DNA of 64,000 nt from Kitasatospora sp. GP82 (GTDB lineage: Bacteria; Actinomycetota; Actinomycetes; Streptomycetales; Streptomycetaceae). Below are positions 1-10,265 of this stretch, piece by piece. The position numbers and the translations under genes are program-made. Within the stretch, counting starts at the first letter, position 1, and the number at the start of each line of letters is the position of its first letter. The notes under the pieces are model-generated. The model saw nothing but the letters and a program-made list of their open reading frames with translations, was not told the DNA's origin and ran no database searches. The DNA lies in assembly GCF_029892105.1 (NCBI RefSeq), contig NZ_JARZAJ010000007.1, forward strand, positions 185,119-249,118, read 5' to 3'.

Positions 1-51
1 TGGAACGCAGGTGCCCGCTACCAGGGCGAGGCGCTTTCCATCATCCCCTAG
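1..51 (+). CDS. 3' end of an unidentified gene (partial)
   Basis: An open frame enters from the left edge and ends at TAG after 16 codons (W-N-A-G-A-R-Y-Q-G-E-A-L-S-I-I-P). Only the C-terminal tip is present, too short to assign a family. It is called coding because the frame is open to the edge and is followed by a non-coding-looking stretch. It could equally be a chance frame. Confidence 0.4.
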   Translation, partial: WNAGARYQGEALSIIP

Positions 52-74
52 TCCCGGCCCCTCGTGACGGCCCG

Positions 75-350
75 TCATCGCCACGGGCGGGACACCGTGT
101 CACCCCCGCTGCCGATCAGTGCGTGACACCGGGCAGGACCGCCGGTCGAGCCGGCAGGGCGGCCGTGCGGGCCAAACTCGCCGTCCCGGTCGAGATCCCT
201 CAGGACGGCAGCGGCAGCGAGCGGCTTCCACGCCGAGCACATCGGGAAGCGTTCGTCCGCGCGGTGCAGCACGGTCCTGCCCGTGGCCGTGTTGCGGGCG
301 AACGCCCCGAGACGGGCACAGTGTTCGCGCTCAAGCCGGTGCGACTGCAC
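75..350 (-). pseudogene. Class A beta-lactamase remnant
   Basis: Read on the minus strand from about 350, the frame gives [20 protein letters not shown] then [18 protein letters not shown]. This is the N-terminal core of a secreted class A beta-lactamase, including the catalytic S-x-x-K motif (here SAWK, serine codon near 234-236). Homology stops after DLDRDGEF near 170, where the frame appears to shift, and translation ends at 75. The later family motifs (SDN, the omega-loop Glu, KTG) have no room before the neighbouring gene end at 51. No signal peptide or RBS was seen upstream. Family assignment rests on the motif and flanking residues. The gene is judged dead because about three quarters of it is missing. 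Confidence 0.7.
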
Positions 351-618
351 GGTGATCTCGTCGCCGTCCGGCGTCGACGCGTAGACCCTTCCGCCCGCGG
401 GGACAGCGGCGGCTCGTCCCGGGCCGACATGCGGGAGGCGAACAAGCGCTGGCAGGCGGTGATCCGCTCGCCCCGCTTCCCGCGCGGGGCATGCCGCTAT
501 GCCGCGGTGCGTACGAGCGCGTCAACCCGGCCTGGTTGGCGCCGGCGGCGGCCTGCCGGCCCGACAGGCAGTTGTCCGTCAGGCCGGGCGGGCGGCGCGC
601 CTGCCGTACGCGGGTGGG
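351..618. other. Gene-free stretch
   Basis: No recognisable protein, RNA gene or strong terminator was seen in either strand. The minus-strand frame just above 350 (reading [14 protein letters not shown]) stays open and may be degraded sequence belonging to the beta-lactamase remnant. Confidence 0.4.
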
Positions 619-1752
619 TCAACCGGTCCGGGTGGCCTTGGCGCCCCAGCGGTGTTCGACCTTGGCGAGACGCCAGTAGGCCAGGGCTGCGGCCCACACC
701 ACGACGAACAGTCCGACGATGATGAATCCCACGTTGTTGAGGTCGATGCCGGAGATCCAGGTGCTCACGGGGTCGGTCAGGTTGAGCTGGTCGTGCAGGA
801 CGCCGACCAGTTCGATGGTGCCGATGAGGAAGGCGACGGCGATGGACAGGCCGGTGATGGTGAGGTTGTAGTAGACCTTGCGGGCGGGGTTGGAGAACGC
901 CCAGTGGTAGGCGAAGTTCATGAAGGTGCCGTCGAGCGTGTCGAACAGGCTCATGCCGGCCGCGAAGAGCAGCGGCAGGCAGAGGATCCCGTACCAGGGC
1001 AGGCCGGCGGCGGCGCCGGAACCGGCCATGACCATCAGGGTGACCTCGGTGGCGGTGTCGAAGCCGATGCCGAAGAGCAGGCCGATGGGAAACATCTGGC
1101 CGGGGCGGGTGATGGACTTGGTGAGCCGCCCGAGGATGCGGTTCATGAAGCCGCGGTTGTCGAGGTGCTTCTCCAGCTCGTGCTCGTCGAACTGGCCGGC
1201 GCGCATGGCCTTGAACACCCGGTGGATCCCGGCCAGGGAGACCAGGTTGAGGGCGGCGATGAGGTAGAGGAAGCCGCCGGAGACGCTGGTGCTGACGACG
1301 CCCAGGGCCTTGTGGGCGCTGGAGTCGTCGTTGGTGAGGGTGCCGACGACCTTGGCGCCGGTGGCGACCAGACCGGCCAGGACGACGACGATGCTGGAGT
1401 GGCCGAGCGCGAACCAGAAGCCGACCGAGATGGGACGCTTGCCGTCGGCCATCAGCTTGCGGGTGGTGTTGTCGATGGCCGCGATGTGGTCGGCGTCGAA
1501 GGCGTGGCGCATTCCCAGGGTGTAGGCGGTGATGCCGAGTCCGAGGCCGAAGACCTGGTTGCCGACCGAGTAGTGGTGCGGGGCGACCATCGCGATCAGG
1601 ATGGTGAAGGCCGCCACGTGCATGACCGTGATCACGGTCATCAGGCCACCGGTGCGGATCCAGTCCTTTCGCTCCCAGCGGAGCGGCGTCACCGCCATGG
1701 GTCTGGGAGCGGGTGCGGGCGCGGTCAGTGAAGCGTTTTCGGGCAGGGTCAT
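619..1752 (-). CDS. Nickel/cobalt transporter, NiCoT family (HoxN/NixA)
   Basis: A secondary permease for Ni2+ or Co2+ in the cytoplasmic membrane, 377 aa, typical family length. The family signature RHAFDADHIAAIDN (HX4DH) is near residue 85. The other NiCoT signatures are also present: GFDTATE near residue 230 and GMSLFDTLDG near residue 270. Several hydrophobic segments are visible, matching the eight-helix family topology. The ATG at 1752 has a GGAGAGG RBS at 1763-1769. A cobalamin riboswitch lies just upstream on the same strand. It should repress expression when B12 is sufficient, so cobalt for corrinoid synthesis is the likely substrate. Family is certain; metal preference is inferred from the riboswitch. 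Confidence 0.93.
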   Translation of the reverse strand: MTLPENASLTAPAPAPRPMAVTPLRWERKDWIRTGGLMTVITVMHVAAFTILIAMVAPHHYSVGNQVFGLGLGITAYTLGMRHAFDADHIAAIDNTTRKLMADGKRPISVGFWFALGHSSIVVVLAGLVATGAKVVGTLTNDDSSAHKALGVVSTSVSGGFLYLIAALNLVSLAGIHRVFKAMRAGQFDEHELEKHLDNRGFMNRILGRLTKSITRPGQMFPIGLLFGIGFDTATEVTLMVMAGSGAAAGLPWYGILCLPLLFAAGMSLFDTLDGTFMNFAYHWAFSNPARKVYYNLTITGLSIAVAFLIGTIELVGVLHDQLNLTDPVSTWISGIDLNNVGFIIVGLFVVVWAAALAYWRLAKVEHRWGAKATRTG

Positions 1753-1794
1753 TTCGGGGCAGCCTCTCCAGCACCTCGTGGATGGTCATCGTGC

Positions 1795-1990
1795 GGTGCC
1801 GTGGCCGGTCTCCTGGCTGACGGGTCGAACATCCTGCACCCGGCCTTCCCAGGCGCGTATTCGACGCCCAGTGACCGCCCGCACTCTCGCGCGGGGGTGG
1901 TGCGAGGACTTCCCGATCACAGTGGCGAGGGCCGCTCCGGACTATGTGACGAGCACAGCACACCGGTCTTCCCGAACACCACGGCGGAGA
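1795..1990 (-). promoter_or_regulatory. Cobalamin (B12) riboswitch
   Basis: On the minus strand the conserved elements appear in order. GGGAAGACCGGTG is near 1961-1973, GCCACTGTGATCGGGAAGTC is at about 1907-1926, and the B12-box GTCAGCCAGGAGACCGGCC is at 1803-1821. This order and spacing is the AdoCbl riboswitch core. The permease start codon lies about 50 nt downstream, so control is likely at translation initiation or attenuation, with cobalamin turning the transporter off. Outer boundaries are estimated from possible P1 pairing (CGGTG with CACCG). Confidence 0.92.
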
Positions 1991-2000
1991 ACACCGTAGG

Positions 2001-2388
2001 GGGTCGGCCGTCCGGTCCACAAGACTGCACAGCTGCGCAGGTATTGTCAGATCCTTTGGAGGCACAGGAAGGAATGGGACCATGAATCCGGTCCCGGCGG
2101 ATCGCGCGCGAAACCCGGAATTGCCTTGCCGAGCTGGAGGATCCCGCTGCGGCACCAGCTCGCACTGGGCGACAATCGTCGGGTGGCCGAAGCCGGTGTG
2201 GTGCACGTTTTCCGCTCGCGCGTCCGGCTCACCGCTGGATGTGCACGTGGACAACACGAAGGCGTCCGGTGGGTTCATCCGCACGTACCCCGGCTGGCTC
2301 GCGCGGGCTGCGTGGGAAGGAGCCGGGCGGGTAGCTGCGGCCGCGCTCCAGCACGAGCGTGCGAAGGCCGGCCTGGGAGGCCGTTCGC
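2001..2388. other. Intergenic region upstream of the B12 riboswitch
   Basis: No gene was recognised. It must contain the promoter for the riboswitch-permease transcript. A -10-like CAATAC lies in TGACAATACC on the minus strand (about 2044-2053), but no convincing -35 was found. The PadR gene ends at 2389 without an obvious terminator hairpin. Confidence 0.4.
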
Positions 2389-2922
2389 TCAGTTGTCCTC
2401 GGGGAGTTGGGCGAGGGCGTGGTCGAGCCAGTCGAGCCAGAAGGACTCCAGGCCGATGCCCGCCTGAAGCACCAGGTGCTGGAGGCGGGCCTTCTCGTCG
2501 TCGGCGGACGCGAAGTCGCGTTCCTCGATGGACTGGTACTTGGTCAGTTGGCGGCGGTGCAGGTCGCGGTGGCGACGCAGTTCGACGGCCAGCCCGTCCG
2601 TGCCGACCACCGCCGCCGCGCGCAGGCGCAGGACGAGGGCGTCACGGACGGGTTTGGGGTCCTGGCTCTCGGTGATCCAGGCGGTCAGGGCGGCGCGGCC
2701 GTCGGGGAGGACCTCGTACTCCTTGCGTCCGCCTCGGGCCGGCTGCTGCTGGGGCAGCTCTCGGATCAGACCGGACTCCTCCAGCCTGCCCAGCTCTCGG
2801 TAGATCTGCTGGTGGGTGGCAGGCCAGAAGAAGCCGATCGACTTGTCGAACCGGCGCGTCAACTCCAGCCCCGAGGACGGCTTCTCCAGCAGGGCGGTGA
2901 GGATGGCGTGCGGCAGCGACAT
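2389..2922 (-). CDS. PadR family transcriptional regulator
   Basis: A winged-helix DNA-binding repressor, 177 aa. The N-terminal part MSLPHAILTALLEKPSSG, followed by QIYRELGRLEESGLI, is the PadR fold, with the recognition region around residues 30-55. The C-terminal half is the helical Vir-like dimerisation domain of the longer PadR class, here containing RRHRDLHRRQL and ending in acidic residues. The frame is open to a TTG at 2940, but the ATG at 2922 gives the family N-terminus and has GGAGG at 2934-2938. Effector and targets are unknown. fadH is the upstream neighbour on the same strand, ending at 3068. Confidence 0.88.
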   Translation of the reverse strand: MSLPHAILTALLEKPSSGLELTRRFDKSIGFFWPATHQQIYRELGRLEESGLIRELPQQQPARGGRKEYEVLPDGRAALTAWITESQDPKPVRDALVLRLRAAAVVGTDGLAVELRRHRDLHRRQLTKYQSIEERDFASADDEKARLQHLVLQAGIGLESFWLDWLDHALAQLPEDN

Positions 2923-3006
2923 GGCCGGTGAAGCCTCCAACGAATACGAACTACTGGGTACCGAGCATCCTAGGGCTCAGGCGTCGGAGCTCGGGCATCC
3001 GCGTCC

Positions 3007-3043
3007 GGGCAGCAGGCAGCAGGCAGCAGGCAGCAGGCAGCAG
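3007..3043. repeat. Short tandem repeat, 7-bp unit GGCAGCA x5
   Basis: Five head-to-tail copies of the heptamer GGCAGCA lie between the start of the PadR gene and the end of fadH. The copies look exact. The array is outside coding sequence and could vary in copy number through slippage. Confidence 0.85.
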
Positions 3044-3067
3044 GACACAGGAGCCCGAGCGCCGGAG

Positions 3068-5113
<2,046 letters not shown>

Positions 5114-5145
5114 TCACCTCAAGGTAGGACGGACGAGCCCGGTTA

Positions 5146-5159
5146 TGCAACTAGTTGCA
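5146..5159. promoter_or_regulatory. 14-bp perfect palindrome TGCAACTAGTTGCA (candidate operator)
   Basis: A perfect dyad in the divergent fadH / acyltransferase intergenic region, 56 bp from the fadH start and 116 bp from the plus-strand gene. The CAACTAGTTG core resembles operators described for MarR-type repressors in actinobacteria. The cognate regulator was not identified: the MarR gene at 27117 and the PadR gene next door are both possible. Confidence 0.6.
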
Positions 5160-5275
5160 CATGCGTGCTCCGTCACGGCGGCCGGACGCATCTCGGCACG
5201 CCCCCGCCGATCAGCGGGGCCAACTCCCCGACCGGAGAGGTATGTTCCGCGCACGAAAGGCCCAAGACTGGGGTC

Positions 5276-6454
5276 ATGTCCGCTGACACCTTCACCGACC
5301 ACCGGGCCTCGGCACCCGCCCCGGCCGCCTCGGGACGCCTCCTCGGCCTCGACCTGGCCCGAGGGCTCGCCGTCCTCGGTATGTTCGCCGCCCATGTCGG
5401 CCCCGACCCGGCCGACGGCGGGCCGGTCGCGGGGGCCATGCAGTTCACCCACGGGCGCGCCTCGGCGCTCTTCGCGATGCTGGCCGGAGTCTCACTGGTC
5501 CTGATCGCCGGTCGCACCCCGAGAGTCGGCCGGGACGGCAGGCAGGCCCTGGCCAGGATCGTGATCCGCGCCCTGGTCCTGCTGGCGCTCGGCACCGTGA
5601 TGACGGAGATCGGCACCTCGGTGGCGGTCATCCTCGCCTACTACGGCGTCTACTTCCTGCTGGCCCTGCCGCTGACCCGTCTGAAGGCCGGACCGCTGGC
5701 GGCCGCCGCACTGGCCTGGGCGCTGATCGGCCCCCAGCTCTCCTTCGTCCTCCGGGCCGGACTGCAGAGCCTCGACTGGACGGAACTGCTCACCGCCCAC
5801 GACCCGATCGCCCACTACAGCGGTGAGGGCCTGCTGAACCTGCTGCTCACCGGCAACTACCCCGCCCTCACCTGGATGCCCTTCGTCCTCGCGGGCATGG
5901 CGCTCGGGCGGATCGACCTGAGCAGCGCGGCCGTGCGCGCCAGGCTGGCAGTGGCGGGCGCGGCGCTGGCGGCCGTGGGTTACGGCGGCTCCTGGCTGGC
6001 CTGCCAACTCGCCCCCACCGAGGAGCAGTTGGACTGGTGGCACGGCCCGGAGGAAGGAACCGTCGCCACCACCCACCCCGCCGGACTGCTGACCGCCTCC
6101 CCCCACAGCGGCACCACCTTCGAGGTACTCGGCAGCCTGGGCATCGCCGTCTTCACCCTGGTCGCGTGCACCGCGCTGCTGGCGCAACCGTCCTCCGGTC
6201 TCCGGCAGGCGGCGGCACCGCTGGTCGCACCGGTGCTGGCCGTCGGCACGGTCTCGCTCTCCGTGTACGTCGGCCATGTCGCACTGATCGGGGCACTGGG
6301 CGGCGACGACATGCAGGGGTCCCCCCTGGTGATGCTGATGCTGTTCGCCGTGCTGGCCATGGCGCTGGCCCGGCTGTGGACGCGCCTTTTCCGGCGCGGC
6401 CCGCTGGAGGCGGTACTGCACCGGGCCACACTGCTCGCAAGATACGTACGCTGA
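5276..6454 (+). CDS. DUF1624/DUF418-like membrane protein (acyltransferase-type)
   Basis: An integral membrane protein of 392 aa with about ten hydrophobic segments. The N-terminus RLLGLDLARGLAVLGMFAAH is the motif of the heparan-alpha-glucosaminide N-acetyltransferase-like / YeiB superfamily. A C-terminal segment (VGTVSLSVYVGHVALIGAL) aligns with the DUF418 end. The family is thought to transfer acyl groups across the membrane, but most members, including this one, have no known substrate. The ATG at 5276 has only a poor RBS (GAAAGG 15 nt upstream), so the start is moderately uncertain. It is divergent from fadH. Confidence 0.75.
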   Translation: MSADTFTDHRASAPAPAASGRLLGLDLARGLAVLGMFAAHVGPDPADGGPVAGAMQFTHGRASALFAMLAGVSLVLIAGRTPRVGRDGRQALARIVIRALVLLALGTVMTEIGTSVAVILAYYGVYFLLALPLTRLKAGPLAAAALAWALIGPQLSFVLRAGLQSLDWTELLTAHDPIAHYSGEGLLNLLLTGNYPALTWMPFVLAGMALGRIDLSSAAVRARLAVAGAALAAVGYGGSWLACQLAPTEEQLDWWHGPEEGTVATTHPAGLLTASPHSGTTFEVLGSLGIAVFTLVACTALLAQPSSGLRQAAAPLVAPVLAVGTVSLSVYVGHVALIGALGGDDMQGSPLVMLMLFAVLAMALARLWTRLFRRGPLEAVLHRATLLARYVR

Positions 6455-6507
6455 CCCGGCGTCGGCGAAGCAGCGCACCGCAGGCGAGATCAGCGGGGCC
6501 AGTGGGG

Positions 6508-6825
6508 TCAGCGCCCGAAGGTGTCGATGTCGGCGATCTTCCAGGCGCCGTCCTGGCGGATCGCGTCCACCGCGAACATCGCGGGCGGGTAGGCGGTGTC
6601 GGCCTTCGACTGGTCGGTACCGGTCTTCGCCTGACCGGTGCCGTCGGCGGCCGGCTTGCCGTTGTCAGCCGTACCGGTGTTGCGCTGGTCCGCGAAGATC
6701 AGCAGGCGGGCCCGGTCCCCGTCGATCACTGCCACCCCGGCGTCGGTGACCGTTGTGGTCAGCACCGGCTTCTGCTGCGGCCCCGGGACGGGGACGCCCT
6801 GGTCGAGGGTCATGGTGACCTTCAC
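6508..6825 (-). CDS. Small hypothetical protein, possible C-terminal remnant of an Mce-associated-type protein
   Basis: 105 aa from a GTG at 6825. The sequence VKVTMTLDQGV, then VAVIDGDRARLLIFADQRNT, and the end GAWKIADIDTFGR resemble the C-terminal beta-sheet domain of actinobacterial Mce-associated / SnoaL-like membrane proteins. The N-terminal membrane anchor is absent. The frame continues upstream for about 20 codons of low-complexity Arg/Gly sequence to a stop near 6886. No convincing RBS. It could be a small free-standing protein or a 5'-deleted pseudogene. The deletion reading is favoured, with low certainty. Confidence 0.45.
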   Translation of the reverse strand: MKVTMTLDQGVPVPGPQQKPVLTTTVTDAGVAVIDGDRARLLIFADQRNTGTADNGKPAADGTGQAKTGTDQSKADTAYPPAMFAVDAIRQDGAWKIADIDTFGR

Positions 6826-6922
6826 CCGGGTGCCCTGCGGCCTTCGGCGGCTGGCGCTCCCTCCGCCGCCACGACGCCTGACGCCTCACACCACGGGCGA
6901 GGATATTGCGCGAACATGCTCA

Positions 6923-6938
6923 CCAGGTCTAGTAATGA
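6923..6938. promoter_or_regulatory. Weak DasR-type (dre-like) half-site
   Basis: CCAGGTCTAGTAATGA keeps the GGTCTAG half of the DasR consensus ACTGGTCTAGACCACT but not the right half. It sits about 50 bp before the chosen start of a sugar kinase, where an amino-sugar-responsive operator would make sense. With one half-site only, this is tentative. Confidence 0.25.
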
Positions 6939-6985
6939 GCATCATCAAGCATCACTACTCTCGTATCGAAAGCGGAGCAGCGCCC

Positions 6986-7903
6986 GTGATCCTCACCGTC
7001 ACGCTCAACACCGCCGTCGATGTCACCTACCGCCTGCCCACCGTGCGACCCAACAGCAGCAACCGCGTCCGCGAGGTGGCCCAGCGCGCCGGCGGCAAGG
7101 GGGTGAACGTGGCACGGGTGCTCGCAGCCCTGGGGCACGAGACCGTTGTCACGGGGCTGGTGGGCGGCGCCAACGGGCGTCGGCTCCGCGCGGACCTCTC
7201 GACGGCCGGGCTGAACGACCAGCTGGTACCGGTCGCCGGAGAGACCAGACGCACCGTGGCGATCGTCGAGGAGCGCAACGGCAGGACCACGATGCTCCTG
7301 GAGCCCGGCCCTGTGATCACCCCGGCCGAATGGTCCCAATTCCTCACCGGCTACGAGCAGTTGCTCTCCGATGCGGCAGCCGTCGTACTCTCCGGCAGCC
7401 TCCCCGCCGGGCTGCCCCGGGACGCGTACGCGACCCTCGTCGACCTCGCAACCGCACGTCGCGTACCCGCCGTTCTTGACGCCGACGGCCCCGCGCTGCT
7501 CACCGCCCTCCCGGCCCGCCCGGCGCTGATCAAACCGAATGCCGACGAGCTCGCCTCCGCCACCGGCATCGTGGACCCGCACACCGCCGCCGAGGCACTT
7601 CGCACCGCCGGGGCCCGGTCCGTGGTCGCCTCACTCGGGCCGGACGGCCTCATCGCCGTGACACCGCAGGGCAGTTGGCATGCCCGCCCGCCCGAGACGG
7701 TGAGCGGCAACCCCACCGGAGCCGGGGATGCCGCAGTCGCCGCCCTCACCGCGGGCCTGGTCGCCGAGGCATCCTGGCCCGAGCGGCTGGCCCAGGCCGT
7801 CGCGCTCTCGGCCGCCACCGTCCTCGCCCCGCTCGCGGGCGGCTTCGACGCCGCCGCCCACCGCCGCATGCTCCCACTGGTCACGGTCGAAGCAGTCGCC
7901 TGA
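6986..7903 (+). CDS. PfkB-family sugar kinase (1-phosphofructokinase / tagatose-6-phosphate kinase type)
   Basis: A cytoplasmic ATP-dependent kinase of phosphorylated hexoses, 305 aa, family-typical length. The N-terminus VILTVTLNTAVDVTY and the substrate motif RAGGKGVNVARVL near residue 37 mark the PfkB ribokinase fold. The C-terminal NPTGAGDAAVAAL contains the anion hole and the catalytic Asp (GAGD). The GTG at 6986 is preferred over an ATG at 6935 because it gives the family N-terminus and has GGAG at 6974-6977. No sugar PTS or operon partner is adjacent, so the substrate (fructose-1-P, tagatose-6-P or another) is open. Confidence 0.85.
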   Translation: MILTVTLNTAVDVTYRLPTVRPNSSNRVREVAQRAGGKGVNVARVLAALGHETVVTGLVGGANGRRLRADLSTAGLNDQLVPVAGETRRTVAIVEERNGRTTMLLEPGPVITPAEWSQFLTGYEQLLSDAAAVVLSGSLPAGLPRDAYATLVDLATARRVPAVLDADGPALLTALPARPALIKPNADELASATGIVDPHTAAEALRTAGARSVVASLGPDGLIAVTPQGSWHARPPETVSGNPTGAGDAAVAALTAGLVAEASWPERLAQAVALSAATVLAPLAGGFDAAAHRRMLPLVTVEAVA

Positions 7904-8227
7904 TCGCCCCGGTCTCCTACCACCGGCTGTGCCGGCTCGTCCTTCCCGTGAGCCCGCTGCACCGGCACGGGCTCCAGCGGTGAACCTCCCGGCACCCGGC
8001 ACCCGGCACCCGTCCGCGCACGGCCACGAAGCGCTGCGCAGAACGGTGGTGCCATCGCCGCGTCCGGCTGTCGACGGCCTGAGCGCCCCGCTGCCGCGAG
8101 CCGGCGACGACGAGGGGGCGAACGGGTGAATGCGGGCCCGATCCACGTGTCCTCCCCGGTCCGCCGGCCTCCCGCTGCCGATATGGCTGTCACAGAGAGC
8201 AGTCCAGGGAACGAGAGGTGGGGTCGA
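7904..8227. other. Intergenic region with a 7-bp repeat
   Basis: No gene is called. The qcrB-like frame is open from a GTG at 8126, but a better start lies at 8228. Three tandem copies of CCCGGCA lie at 7988-8008. No clear promoter was seen. Confidence 0.4.
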
Positions 8228-9865
8228 ATGCTCCTGTCACGAAGAAGAGCCAGGCCGCGGCGGCAGGTTGCGCGTGCCGCCACCGGCGCCGTGCTCGCCG
8301 CGGACGCGCGGCTGCCGCTGTTCGACGGCCTCAGAGGGCTCGTCCGGAAGATCTTTCCCGACCACTGGTCCTTTCTGCTGGGCGAGTTCGCCCTCTACAG
8401 CTTCGTCCTGCTGCTGCTCACCGGGACGTTTCTGACCTTCTTCTTCGACCCCGATATGGCGGAAGTCGTCTACCACGGCAGCTACCAGCCGCTGCGCGGG
8501 GTGCGGATGAGCCAGGCCTACGCCTCGACGCTGGACATCAGCTTCGAGGTGCGGGGCGGACTGCTGATCCGGCAGGTGCACCACTGGGCCGCGCTGGTCT
8601 TCACCGCCTCCATCGGGGTCCATCTGCTGCGGGTCTTCTTCACCGGGGCGTTCCGACGCCCCCGGGAGATCAACTGGATGGTGGGGCTCACCCTCTTCCA
8701 ACTGGCGCTGTTGGAGGGCTTCGCCGGCTACTCGCTGCCGGACGACCTGCTGTCAGGCACCGGTCTGCGCACCGCCCAGGGTTTCGTGCTCTCCCTGCCG
8801 CTGGTGGGAAGCTACCTCGCGTTCTTCCTCTTCGGCGGGGAGTTCCCCGGCGAGCGCATCGTTCCGCGGCTGTACGCCACGCACATCCTGCTGCTGCCCG
8901 GTGTTCTCCTGGGTCTTCTCAGCCTGCATCTGCTGCTGGTCTTCCGGCTGACGCACACGCAGTGGAACGGCCCCGGCCGGCACAACCGCAACGTCGTGGG
9001 CAAACCGATGTTCCCGGCCTTCGCCATCCAGACCGGGGGGCTGACCATGATGGCCTTCGGTCTGCTGACACTGCTCGGCGCGGTCGGGCAGATCAACCCG
9101 ATCTGGCGCTACGGCCCCTACCGGCCCGATCAGGCGTCGACCGACGCGCAGCCCGACTGGTACATGGGCTTCATCGAAGGCGCGCTGCGCCTGATGCCCG
9201 GCGTCGAGACCCGGTTGTGGGGTCACAGCGTCTCGTGGAACCCTCTGCTGCCCGCGGTGGTGTTCCCCGCGGCGTTCTTCGTCGCGCTGTACGCCTACCC
9301 GTTCCTGGAGAGCTGGGTGACCGGTGACGGCGGCGAACAGCATCTGTGCGACCGGCCGCGCAACAGGCCGACCCGTACCGGTCTCGGGGTGGCAGGGGTG
9401 GTCTTCTACGCGGTGCTGCTACTGGCGGGTGGTCAGGACGTGGTGGCCCGCACCCTGGACGTCTCGTTGGTCGGTCTCGTTGTGACGCTGCGCGCTGCGG
9501 TACTGGTTGGGCCGCCACTGGCCTTCTGGCTGACCAAACGGCTCTGCCTGGCCCTGCAGGCCAGGGACAACGAGTTGTTGGCCAAGGGCCGGAAGAGCGG
9601 TTTCGTGCGGGAGACCGTGGAGGGCGCCTATGTGAGCGACTCCCACGCCCTTCCGGCGGGTCGCCGGTACACGCTGGCGGTTCGGAACATGCCGAGGCCG
9701 CTGCCCGCACTGCAGCGGGGCGCATCGCGGCGAGCACGCCTCAGATCGGCGTTGAGCCGGTGGTACTACCGTGACCGGGTCGAACTCTCCGTGCCGGAGC
9801 ACCCCGACGGGGAGGGACCCGAACGGAAGGCCGTCACCGCACGGATGCCGCCCGGGGAGGAGTGA
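8228..9865 (+). CDS. qcrB: Cytochrome bc1 complex cytochrome b subunit, divergent QcrB paralogue
   Basis: Menaquinol-oxidising cytochrome b of the actinobacterial bc1-aa3 chain, 545 aa. All four expected heme-b histidine positions are present: VHHWAALVF with GVHLLRVFF in one half, and THILLLPG with SLHLLLVF in the other. The Qo-site motif PDWY (QPDWYMG) is intact. A long C-terminal tail beyond the transmembrane core matches actinobacterial QcrB. The ATG at 8228 has AGAGG at 8214-8218. It is more diverged than the second copy at 14111 and lacks the HGHH end. No qcrC or qcrA is nearby, so it must use subunits encoded elsewhere or act alone. The sequence suggests a working protein. Confidence 0.9.
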   Translation: MLLSRRRARPRRQVARAATGAVLAADARLPLFDGLRGLVRKIFPDHWSFLLGEFALYSFVLLLLTGTFLTFFFDPDMAEVVYHGSYQPLRGVRMSQAYASTLDISFEVRGGLLIRQVHHWAALVFTASIGVHLLRVFFTGAFRRPREINWMVGLTLFQLALLEGFAGYSLPDDLLSGTGLRTAQGFVLSLPLVGSYLAFFLFGGEFPGERIVPRLYATHILLLPGVLLGLLSLHLLLVFRLTHTQWNGPGRHNRNVVGKPMFPAFAIQTGGLTMMAFGLLTLLGAVGQINPIWRYGPYRPDQASTDAQPDWYMGFIEGALRLMPGVETRLWGHSVSWNPLLPAVVFPAAFFVALYAYPFLESWVTGDGGEQHLCDRPRNRPTRTGLGVAGVVFYAVLLLAGGQDVVARTLDVSLVGLVVTLRAAVLVGPPLAFWLTKRLCLALQARDNELLAKGRKSGFVRETVEGAYVSDSHALPAGRRYTLAVRNMPRPLPALQRGASRRARLRSALSRWYYRDRVELSVPEHPDGEGPERKAVTARMPPGEE

Positions 9866-9875
9866 GCGGACCGGG

Positions 9876-10265
9876 TCAGGGCTCTCGTTGGCCGTACTCG
9901 AAGACGAAGCCGCCCACGCCGGGGATCAGCACCCCGATGCCGATCAGCGCGAGCCACAGGCCGTAGACGACCCCGAGGGCGAAGACCGCGACACCCGTCG
10001 CGGTCAGGACGGGGTAGGCGCTGCGCGGGGCGAAGAAGTCGAGCGGCCCGGTGCCTTCGACGACCGCCACATCGGTGCGGTCCTGCAACCGCTCGCCCCG
10101 GCGGGCGTGCTGGACCCACAGGAAGGCCGCGACCAGGGCCGACATCAGGAAGGAGACGGTCAGGGCGACGGTGCCGGCCGGTTCCAGGGCGAACCAGCCG
10201 TAGGTGGAGGCGGTGAGCGCGAAGAACACCGCGACACCGCTGAACAGACAGGCCTCGGCCCGCAT
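9876..10265 (-). CDS. ctaF: Cytochrome c oxidase subunit IV (CtaF)
   Basis: A small membrane subunit of the actinobacterial aa3 oxidase, 129 aa. About four hydrophobic segments are visible: two in the first 50 residues (GVAVFFALTASTYGW and LTVSFLMSALVAAFL), then an acidic loop (DVAVVEGTGPLDFFAP), then two more. It ends in FVFEYGQREP, the usual CtaF tail. The ATG overlaps the ctaD stop in the TGATG arrangement, so it is translationally coupled to subunit I. It has no catalytic cofactor and likely stabilises the complex. Confidence 0.88.
   Translation of the reverse strand: MRAEACLFSGVAVFFALTASTYGWFALEPAGTVALTVSFLMSALVAAFLWVQHARRGERLQDRTDVAVVEGTGPLDFFAPRSAYPVLTATGVAVFALGVVYGLWLALIGIGVLIPGVGGFVFEYGQREP

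Noticed and set aside
8126..8227. Upstream GTG extension of the first qcrB
   Set aside because: The 34 extra residues have no family counterpart, while ATG 8228 has a good RBS and precedes the conserved region.
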